In this document: positions 40,452 to 52,400 of the stretch, piece after piece
Layout: every line of letters begins with the position of its first letter
Position numbering within the stretch: the stretch's first letter is position 1
From: Sipunculus nudus
Taxonomy: Eukaryota > Annelida > Sipuncula > Golfingiida > Sipunculidae
Direction: 5' to 3'
NCBI GenBank assembly: GCA_026874595.1
Contig: CM049320.1
Coordinates: forward strand, 39,186,714-39,250,713
DNA length: 64,000 nt
Notes under the pieces: generated by a model
Database searches by the model: none
What the model was told of the DNA's origin: nothing
The model's input: only the letters and a program-made list of their open reading frames with translations
Program-made: the position numbers and the translations under genes

Positions 40452-43400
40452 TTTGGTTTTGCCAACCCTTATCAGTGACAAAACAACAAAAACAGAAATA
40501 TCTGTGGAACATTGGCCATAGCTGCTCATGTACACCTCTTCTGATATCATCCTTGAAACTTCATATCACAATGCTTAATAAAGGTTGCTATTTTGGCTTT
40601 TTTTTATACATCTTTGATATTTTCTTAGTTTTTATCTTTTTCTAATTTGGATTCTTTATTCTGACAAAGTTTTATATTTTTTTGGTAATATCCACAATTG
40701 TAGAACTACAGCTGTACATTGACTGATTTTAATATTAAAAAAGTTCTAATGCTCATACTGAGATCTATTATATTCACTTAGAAGCAACCTTAGTTCCACA
40801 CTGGATATAATCATAAGCTCAACAGTATGACTCTTCTGGTTAGGGATTGTGGGTAAAGAAAAACTTTACCCACAATGCAGAGGGGCTTCTAAATACCCCT
40901 GGGGCATAGTTATAATTATAAATGTAGTGGAGAGAGTACTACATTCATGTTTTTGTGGTAGGACTTTATGGAATATGTAATATTTTGCAAGAGTGTGCAT
41001 GTGCAATGTACTGTGACAAATTTTGATTTTGGAGTTTGAAAGTTGCAACAAGTAGTCCCAACTGGGCACACGATTTCTAACTGGAAGAGGGTGGAAGAGG
41101 TGGAAAGCTGCCTTAGTTCACCCAACCAGAGATAGGTGGTGCTGTATGTTTGGATTGACCACATTGGGTCAGATCCAGCTTACCAGTTATACCAGCTTGA
41201 CTAGCTGGGTTTTCATCTGGAGATGTGTTGTATTGCCCAACTTTTCTGAGAGACAATATGGTTCTATAGGTTACAGCTGATCTTACATGATGGCATGCTG
41301 TTTTTTTCATCCTGCCATTTAAGAACTTTTAATCCTCTGATGAACTTTTGCCCCCTGTGCTGTTGTGTATGGCTGCCTATTGTTTGTTTCTGCTATGTTG
41401 TATATTTTTATATATTTTAAGGATCTCTTGGTAAATCTTATATTAGATTAATTTCACACTTTGCCTGATAATTGTTTGGTCAGGGCTGTTTGATGGATTT
41501 GAGACTTGCTTAGTTCGCTTACCTTATTTCTTATTTTATTTCTTTTAGTTGCACCAGATATTTGAATTTTGCACTTCTATATTTTGTAATGATTTTGTAC
41601 TTACATTTTGTATATATCTTATTTTACTATATTTTCACAACAGTTGCAAAATTCATTCAAAGTAAGTAATTTCAATGGTTTTATTCATGGAGAGCTACAA
41701 ATTTTGTCTTTTTGTTTGTTTATGGCATTCTTTAAGGTATTGGAAACATTTAAACAATTATCAAACATGTATGTGTGTGTACATGTGCAAGCACATGAAT
41801 TCCTATGACAGAAACACCTTTTATATAAAGTATATTGTTTTTGTGGTTGGAAGCTGTAAGCTGCTCCTTCAGTACAAAAATGTTTATAAAACCTGATAAA
41901 GCTGTAAAATTCGCATTATTTTTCAATAAGTTTTTCAAACTATGAAATCATTTTTAAAAACATGTGCTGAAACATGTGTGTCCCTATGCATTTTGCAAAT
42001 AAATTCAAATTTACATGGTCAGTTTATGAATAAACCTGTTACGAAGAAGTAGCGTAAGTTAAATAATTTTCTCGAGGCTTCAGATAGACTAAAGTCAACT
42101 TATTCTTTACCTGAATTGTGTTGTCCTATAAATGATAGTTTTCTCAGATTGATAGCAAGTAGAGTTCAATGATTAAAATAACACACTCCCATTTTAACTT
42201 TTCTGAATGTGAGTAAAACATCTAAAGTGTTGAAACAGATAATATGCGTCTGTGTAAATTCTCTTTCTGATTTGCTCACCCAGAGGCATGGGATTCAAAA
42301 AAGCTGAACATAATGTATGATGCAAAAATAGGGAGATGTATGAAATAATTAAGAAAACGTATATCTAAAACATATATAAACGTATATCTTGTATACCTGA
42401 TGCAAGTGTGGTGGCACAGTAGATAGCTTTCTCTTTCTTGCAGGAACATCTGTAATAAATGACAGAAGTCCTTTTCAAGGGTTTTTGTCTCTAGAGAGGT
42501 GTCTCTTTGAGATAGGTGGCCAACAACAGGGGTTTCACTGTATATTTACTGTGAAGTATCATGTATGAGCTTGACCTGTATATATTGTTTTTATTTATTG
42601 TGTGAATATGCTAACAGTATGTTTGTTGATGTCAGAGCTATCATGCCATGACCAGGCAATTTCTTGATGGTTTGTTGGTTTGTTGGTGTTTACTGGCAGA
42701 TCATGGCAAAATTCTTAGGCCTTTGTATAAATCAAATGGGATTTTAGACCATGCTACTTCGGAACAAATTTTCCAGCTTTTACTTGATACTTTACGGTAA
42801 TTGTTACAGGTATTGGAAAAACATGCTGCTATTGAGTGTTTATATTTCTTTACTTTTCTGATAAATCATGGTTTGCTTTTTACTGTTTTAACAGGTCCTC
42901 TGGAATCTCTGATAGCTACATGGACCCATTCACAGAGCTGGCTTCACAACCCACCACAAGTCACCTGACTGTGGATGACCCAGATACAGATGATTCAGAA
43001 GTAGGTCAAAGGTCAAATTCTGATATCACATGTGACTGGACTTTGACCCAGATACAGATGATTTTTAAATTCACATTTTAATATCACAAGTGACCTGAAT
43101 TCAATATAGATGGTCCATAATTAGGTCAAATTTAAAAGTAATAATATTATTAAGTGACTTAACCCATATACAGATGATTTGAAGTAGATCAGAGGTCACA
43201 TTTTTATTTTACAAGTAAACTGAATTACTAAATTAATCAATTATTTAGCATATCAAACAAATTAAATCAATTTGAGACAAAAGAATAATTGTCTAGAATG
43301 TTTAGGTCTGTAAAATAATAGAAAATCTTCCTACCTTTGTTATTTCAAAACAAAGCAAATATTAATAGGCACGGAGAATATCTTTATTTGCCATAATGGT

Positions 43401-46400
43401 AGGAGATGATGAAGCTCTCCATTTTTTTGGTAATAGGTTATAAAATATTTTTTACTTTGCTCTCTCCAGATAATTTATTTTGAAAGTAGTATGTACTGCC
43501 ACCTTCTGGCATTCTTATTAACTAATAACTAAGAGATAGCAGGGCATCACAGGTTATCATTTGGTTGCTTATTATTTTATGGTCTAGATATTTCATGAAT
43601 ATTCATAAGGTAGGATCAGGTTGGTTTGTAAACATTATCTTATGAATTGCAACAATATGTAACATTCAGACAAAGTTTCTTATTATTCCAGGATTTCTGT
43701 CAGGTATACAGAAAGGGGTCAAGATTTGAGGATGAGCCTCTGTACCAGATGTACCACAAAGGATGTATAATGAGAGATATGATACGAGGTGAGGCATTAA
43801 TGATAAATTAATATATATATATGTATATATATATATATGGAAAGGGTTTAACAGAAAAGTGAGTTCACTGCCGGTGGGATATATATATTTATTCATTTCA
43901 ATTATATTCCTTTTGCCATCTTCTGTACAGTCATCTGTATATTTATTAAGTGTTTTAAGTATTATAGCTCTTCTTTAAATTTATCAGATATAATCAGGCA
44001 GTGAAAGGATCATACTTGATTGTATACTTATCAAAAATAATTTTATTATTATTAAAATTATTATTTTATAATTGCAATTTTAATGAAAATAATAATTTAA
44101 ATATTATTATTATTACCATTATATTTCTATTATACTATTATGATGATGATGATGATGATGATTATTTATATATTTATTAACAGGAGATGATGCAGACTTA
44201 CCTGAGGAGGAGGAGATCTACATTGACACATCAGGTTCGTCATCGTCTGGATACTCCTCTGTACAAACTCAGAGCTCCATCACCAAAGACACACTGGCAG
44301 GAACACTGAAGGGGATACGATCACTGTGGCGTGAACTCCCAGAGGTAAATGGCACTATTCATTAAGCCTTTAAACTCCAATACCGCCTTGGCGGGCGCAC
44401 GGTTTGTCACAGGCCTAGAATTCAAAGGCGCCCGCCAGGGCGCACTGCCCATTTCACATACCCGTATTTGGGGCGAGTTTTGGGGGTGAAATATCTATTG
44501 TCATCTATCATATTTGTACTTAAATGAAAGAGCAGAACGTCAAGAGTTGTTCTAACATGTGACCAAGATCCAAACTGGCGCGGACGCCGACTTGTTGGAA
44601 AAAAATAAAAATGATTGACTTTCACTCACGTGGCCTTGTTACGTGGGCCCTGGTAACATGTCGCCTGCGAGAGTAAAATCAGACACTTTCGCTAAATTCA
44701 TCAGAAATCGGTAAATCACTAAATGTTGGCTATCAATTCCAGTGAGAAAACCAGGTGCAATGTGTTTACAGAGTTAACTTCCGTTAAATATTTCCAAGAT
44801 CATATATTATCCCTTTTTTTATTGGTTTAACTTGTGACCAATGATCGCCGTCCGACTGACTGACGCGTTTGACAGACACCACGCACATGATATGAGTGAC
44901 CTCCTAATTGTGTCATGTAATGGCACTGGAAAACCATGTTTTACCGATATCATATAATAAGATGAGTATTTATTTTAAATATTAACATATTTTCATAAAT
45001 AAAAATCGAAGATACTGTCATATATCATGTCGTATATATATGTGATGTCTGATTGTTTACTAGTGATCATTTCTGTGCCAAACATTCTATGTACACTCGT
45101 TATCGGGCACAATCGGCCGTGCACAAGAACTGTCAATCATTCTAAGAGACTTTATGAATTGAAAATAAAATTGATACCGTCTTAACTTAGAAAGAGCCAG
45201 ATAATTTATGGATATAGTTAATTTTCCAGTGTAAAATATAATGATAATATACTTCATGAAATATTGATGTAATTATTATATGACGTACATGGAACTGCAC
45301 GCTTACACCCAGATCCTTGAATATGTAAGACAAGACAGTAAGTGACTTATACGCTTGAACAAATATGTATTAATACGGTTTCAACACATACTGAACAGAT
45401 TTTACAAATTTGTATATGTGTAGTACTTTCTGTATATGTATAGGCTACATGTGTACGTGCACGTGTGCGCGCTTTTGTGTGTGCATGTGTGTGTATATAG
45501 GCCTATATATATATACACATGTATATAGTATGTGCGTATTATAATTTTCATTAGTGATTGAAAAAAGCACTGTCACTGCCAGTGAAACAGATTTTGGGAG
45601 GAGCTGCAAAACATCCTTAAATATATATGGCACATAGCAAATAAAATTATAAAACTATAACCTATTATATTATGAATTGAAGTAAATAATTTTTTTTGGT
45701 AATACATGTTTGCCTATAACAGGCTATTCATTGTTGTAAGGAATAGTACTGCGTTAAATGTTTGTACCTTTTAAACATAAAATCTTACCACTAATACCAA
45801 AACTTATAACTCCTTTTTACATTTCATCCATGTCAATTTCTCAAATCAGTTTCATTCGCTGCCTAAATTAATAAAAAATACATACTGTATACCGCAGACC
45901 GCCTGCATATATATCGCATATACCGTGCGCCCGGTATAAATGCCGCTTTATATTGATATCGCTCTTAAAACCCAGTCACCGTGCATGCATGGCCCAGGGA
46001 TTAAATATGGAAAATGTGTCTTGGTCATGATAATCCTTTAAAGTAATACGGCGGAGTCAGTCTCAGTCATGATACATGCAGGACAAATGAATAAAATGCA
46101 TTTGCCAATCTTAAATTAGAAGCTATAGCGTGTATATATATAGTGACGGTGACACAGTGAAAGTAAAATATAAAGACCGAAGATGCGGACTTTCGATATG
46201 CATGCGCATGGTGTATTCAAAATGACGAGAAACCATGCAGGTGGACAAATTAGACTGAAATATAATTGTACCTTTCCATTGCTGTAAGATAAGATTTAAA
46301 AGATGCAGGTATACAAATATATCTATATTGCAAAATGTTTGATGGCTTTGTCTCAAACTTGCCCCTTTCGAAGACCTAAAATACCACAGGGTGTCAGCTT

Positions 46401-49400
46401 CTATTTTTACCCACCCGACCTTGTCATTTTCACGTTTGATTGACAGTTTTATTAGCACACAGAAATTTTCTTATCACACAGAAGATTTTAGCGGAAAGAC
46501 AGCACACATCATGTGGCCAACCAGGCAGGGATTCGGAGTGAAAATTACTACTTTAAAATGGCACCTATTACATTAATCAACAAAGGATATCATTTACAAT
46601 GTTCGGGAACCGAACAACATGTATAATTGCAAGGTGTAGGTCATGGTCCGCGTCTATACAGCTGACGGGACTGGTGAATACAAAATAAATAAATAAACAA
46701 ACAACCAAGGGATCATAACTTATTAGAAGTTTTTGGAACATTCCAGGCGCTTCTTTAGAATTATTGAATTGTTGCTGCATGTTGTTTTATGATTAACTGG
46801 AACTCTGCATCTCCGTGAAATCACCACCTTGCAGCCTGGGGAGACCGCATGCATTCCTGCTGAAGCTGAAGTTTTATCAGGAGTGCATGACTTATGCATT
46901 CTGAATATATGAAGGCTTAAAGTACAAAGTTGCATACGGAGGTTACCAGATTAGATATATGATTTGAAGTTAGGTCTCATGTATACATCTAGTTAACCAA
47001 GGAATTGGGCGTCTCAAAATTATTAAATAAATTTCCTACTTTTCTTCAAGTGAAGTTGAATTGAATAAATGTAATTATATATTATATTTCCATTTTATAT
47101 TAATTTCATAACGTAATTATGCTTCATTTAAATGTCATTGAAATAAAGTGCAAATTGAAGACCTGGATAAGTAAGTGCATAAAGATATGTACGTACAATT
47201 TTCCTCTAAGATACCAGAATGTACTGCTATTAAATCATAGTAACTAGGCATAATTTTGATAGGCATTGTTGGACATACGTAGGCCTATATATTTGAATAA
47301 CATAACATACATTAAAATGTATTGTGAAAAACATGTTTCTTTGGTGTTACTTCACAGTTTAGTATCGTTTTCCCACGTTTATAAACTTTGGTATTATGTG
47401 CATTATCCCAATAGCACATTTTAAAAACACCTTTCCAACAATAAAAATATTGATTTTCCGTTATTTTATATTCTTGTTAATAACGATTTGTTTAAATTAA
47501 TGTGCATATATATTATATATGTAATGAATTATTGTTCTACTATCTAAGTACTATCAGTACGTGTTCTCATTGTTTCTGATCCCTGCGGGAAAGAATCCAT
47601 TCTAATGCATATACATATATTGCATGACGTGAAAGGATGTTTCCAGGTAACTCCAACAAACAACCCCCCCCCCCCCCCCTAAAAAAAAAGAATAATTCGA
47701 CCGCCAGTCGGCACTGCATCTCATGATGCCTCTTATAATAAACACGCCAGACCCAGTCACGTGAACCTTGCCGATGTAAAAGTAGATGCGATTGGGTGAG
47801 AAAAGTTTGCAGCGTCAGTGCGTCATCGCTGGCTGAGGGATGACGCGGTTGAATTGGACCATTCAGGAAAGAAACCCAAACAGACGTGTCGTCTTGCATC
47901 TTAATTGCCCAGTAAAAGTTTAATTTATTTTTATTTTTCCGTTATATTGACTAGATAGGTTAATCCTGCGACTAAAGTCCGCAAAACCGCGTCATTAATG
48001 TACCTTGTGTGCTACACATTGCTGAATTCACTCATTATCGCTCAATCACCGTCAGCCGCGAAGGGGCGGGTACTTCAAAAGAAATTGCATGGATACCCTC
48101 AATTAGGAAAATAACAGTTTTCATAAGTGTAAGACATATTTGTTTTGATTTTTATTTCAAATTTTAGTACATTTGCACTGTTTAGAATGGGAAAGATTTG
48201 GATATATCAACGTTTATTAAGGCTAATCGTTGATCGAACCAAGTGCACACCTGTTTACCTGTCGCACCTGGATTTTTACCTGTGCAGATAAACGCGACAG
48301 ACCAACTAAACAGCAATTTTTATTATTGCATGAAATGTAAACAAACAGAGTACACACAATTTTTCAGATTTTATTTTATAATCCGTCGGCGATTTGTTTT
48401 TGCCTGCACATGTTAAAATATATTAATTTGACATAAAAAGGTATATTACAGGTAACCAGATAATTTGTGCATTTTACACCCATAAATTATATATTTTGCA
48501 CATTGGACAAAAGTAAATCGTTTTTATTGCGATGTTCCTTATAACAAGTGCAATATATAATTAAAATTTAAAAAATGAGAATTTACCTTTATTTACCTGA
48601 TCTTACCTGTGCAGGTGAGTAAACTTTTACAGGTAGCAATTGGCAAAATTGAAATGCACAAGTCTCATGGCTGTGCAGTTAATTAAAAGATAGCTTCTGC
48701 ATATTGTTTTGACTCCTTCAAAAATTTCCTTTCCACTTTTAAAATGAAAAGTTGTCTTTATATTCTGTACTTACAAAGGTAATTAAATCTGTTTAAGATC
48801 AAAGGTATCATTTCAGGTAACCCAATAAATAGTGCAGTTAGTACCTGTAATTCATAAATTTTACACATGGCACTCAAAATTAAGTTGTTTGTTTTTTTGT
48901 TCTCCCTAATTACATGTATAATTATATACTTCATTAAAAAATAATTTACCTGGATTTACCTGAACTCACCTGTACAGGTGAGTATGTTTTTATGTGTAAC
49001 TGTAACCAAAATTATCAATTTATGTTTTACATGTCTGACAAATCAAAATATAATGGTTTTACACAGTTGACACTTTTTTATCCCTATTCTCACCAGCCAC
49101 TTTTCAGCATGATTTTGTCACTGTCACAGGTAATTAAATCAGTTGAAGAACAAAGGTACTATTCACATAGGTAACTTAATTACTGTAATAAAAGCACCTG
49201 TTCTTATATCAAAATTAATTATACAGTCCATAAATAGAGAAGGTATTAATTTATAGTAACTATAATGATGAACAAGGTGTTTGCGTACATATTCAGAAAA
49301 GAAAATAATTTACCTTTTCTTACCTGTTCAGGTAAACATATGTGTTATATGTTAATAGTCATAGAATGTGCTCTTTTGGTCAGCAAGCTTTTCAGGTGAA

Positions 49401-52400
49401 AAATATATGATTCCCACAGAAAAATCCAATTTTACTAGCACATTCTGGTTCGTCGGTGGTTCCCTTTCCAGTGTTAAACAAAATCATTTACCTTTTTCTT
49501 ACCTTTAATATATAATTACCTTAGAGTGAAAAAAAATCCTTACATTTCCCTTTTTTTATCAAATGGTTCATGGGTTACCTGAACAGGATGAAAGGGGTCA
49601 TTTTGGTGATATACCAGTGAGTGGAAATACAGGTAGTACAGATTTACCTGTTTTTACCTGTATATACCTTAGTTACATACATATCAAACCAGGTATGTAG
49701 AAAATAAATAAAATAACATGAAGGAAATATATCTGACAGTAAAAGCTGAAAAATTTCACAAAGATACCTTTAACAGTTACTGAGTTAATGTCTCTTATAT
49801 AGATTCATGTCAAAATGTGGAAAAAATGCACAATAAATCTGAACAGTAGGAGTGTGACAATCCACAGGCTAATCTGAACAGTAAAGGGTTAAAGGTTTAA
49901 TACCTTTATTTATTAACTGGCCACTCTGGCCACAATTTTCAAGGCTTGTTCAAAATTTGTAACATTTGCTTCATATTATTTCAGGCACATATTTAAACTT
50001 TCTTTCATATTTTTATAGACATTTTTCATGCTTTCTGAGTCTGTCCTTAATATTTTATGTTAAAATACTAGAAGCAGCACTGTAGTGTGAATCAAATGTA
50101 GATTTTCTGGGAGGAAACCAGGGTATTTTACCATGTCTTTGTTAAATTAGAGATACATACATTTGAATCGCCTACACTTATATCAGTTAATAGATATATA
50201 AAAACTGCTCTTTATATTAGAAGTCAAGTAACACCAAGTGATGTGGAGCTTAAATCTAATTTCATATTCAGTGTAGTAGTATATGAAATTGTATAAACAA
50301 AGGTTTGGAATATTATAGAAAATTGTAGAATTAAATGTTGATGTTTCTACAGGTACAACAGAGTGGGGTCATTCCTAGCATGTCTGATCAGGAACTCAAA
50401 TGCAAAGAGGTAAGGACTAAAATTGGCCAAAAAAAGGACCATTTTACTGTAAATAATTCATGGACTTTGAGGTCATTGAGAGTTGGTATAACCCTGGAAC
50501 AAATTGGCATGGAATAACTGAGCGGGGGCCTTGCAAATAATTTATGACTTTTTTAACTCCGCCTTTAAGTTAACATGTTTTAGTCACTGTGGGTCCGTTT
50601 GTCTGTCAGCAAAGTTACTCTGAAAGTTATGAAATGGATTATGTGGAATTTTGGTGGATGGGTACAGTAACACTCAGAGACCAGTCCATTAAAGTTTGAT
50701 GATAATCTGGATAATCATAATACGTTTTTTTAAAGGAATCTTTACCATTCTGAGACAGGGCAGTTTGTTTGTTCCAGTTTAGATAAGACTGTCGTGATTT
50801 AGTAGCGTTAGATGTAACCTTAAGTGTAAACTTCTGATACCAGTGAAATTTTGTCTGGTTTGCATGCATGGCTGTGACCTAATTAGAGCTGCCTTTGTTC
50901 GGCAGGCAGAGCTGACCTATGATTCAGCCATCATGTTGGTAAACCCTGACACAAATCTTGTGGCTTGGATTGATATAATTCTTGTACATGTATAGCACAC
51001 ACACACACACACACACAGCCACCAACAGGCCATGGACCTATCCTTTAGCAAAAGTTCTGATATCATATGGACACTTGGTAAATGCTGACTTGGTAGATGA
51101 TTAACAACTGGTAAATTTTAAACAACTTACTATTTATGCTGAGGAAAATGTAAAATATTTTATTTTGTACCAAGTCAGGGTCTGATTTCAAGAAAGTTGC
51201 AAAATTGAAATATTTGAAGAATAATTCCCATGCTCAGGGGAAAGGTATCTAATCAGCCACTAATGCCAGATCAACCTGATTTATGTTTTCTACATGACAG
51301 TTAAAGGGGCCTATTCAGATATCTGATTTCTATTAACTAAAGAAAATCCCTTGAACCTTATAAAAAAAAAAGACCAGAAAATTTTGTTTATATCCATCCA
51401 CCAAGATTATCCAAACACATTCAACAAGGACATCTGGTGGAAAGTTTGCTAAACCAGAGATTGCAAAGGGTGTTTTGCAACTAGTAAACAAACAAATATT
51501 GATATATGCAACCAACCACGGTATGTTACATAGTTTTTCCGTTTGTCAACATTGTGGTGTTTACTAACAGCATGTGGATTAACAAGCTTATGAATCTGTC
51601 AAAGAGGTGTTATAAGAACTTTTACAAACAAAGAATTACATAGAGTTCATTAATATGTACAGGTACACAGAATGAGCAAGAAATCACATAAAGGTAAATG
51701 ATTAGCTGGCTTTAACTTTCACTCCAATTTTTCACCAGGCCCTGTTTGAGATTGTGACATCAGAAGCATCATATGTTAAGAGTCTTGACTTGGCTCATGA
51801 TCATTTCATGATGTCGGACGAGCTACGGCATCTGAAGAAGAGAGATCGGCAAATTCTCTTTTCAAACATTGAAGCTGTGCGGGAAACCAGTAGCAAGTAA
51901 GTAGCACAATAACAATTCCTCCATTAACGTTTTGACACTTGTATTTTTTGGTCATATTTTAATGTTTATACTTCAAGAAAAATGGCAGATGTTTTATCTG
52001 TTTAAGGTGGAACTTTTGATCAGTCCCATGGGTGGTCTCATAGACAGGTTTCACTGTTATTCATGTCAGAGCGCCATGGATAATTGGATCTTTTATTATC
52101 AGAGCCATTAATAATTTGGATCTTTTATTATCAAAGCCATTGATATTTGGATCTTTTATTATCAGAGCCATTGATAATTGAATCTTTTGTTATCAGAGCT
52201 ATTGATAATCTTAATCATAATCTTATTAGTCTTCTCACATTACATATTTTTATTAACTTAACATGGATTGTAAAACTAGTTATAATCACTAATATTAAGC
52301 ATTCTCCACGGCTCGGATGGTGGTTTTAGGAAGTCTGGAGATGTCCAGGAAACCGGAGAACCCAGAGAAAATCACCAACCTTGGATGGGCAACTACAACA

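Noticed and set aside
47690-48070. CpG-richer stretch with TGACGCGG and GCGTCA words as an internal promoter
   Set aside because: No clear core promoter element; the higher CpG is shared by most of the 44.3-49.9 kb block and may reflect an insertion.
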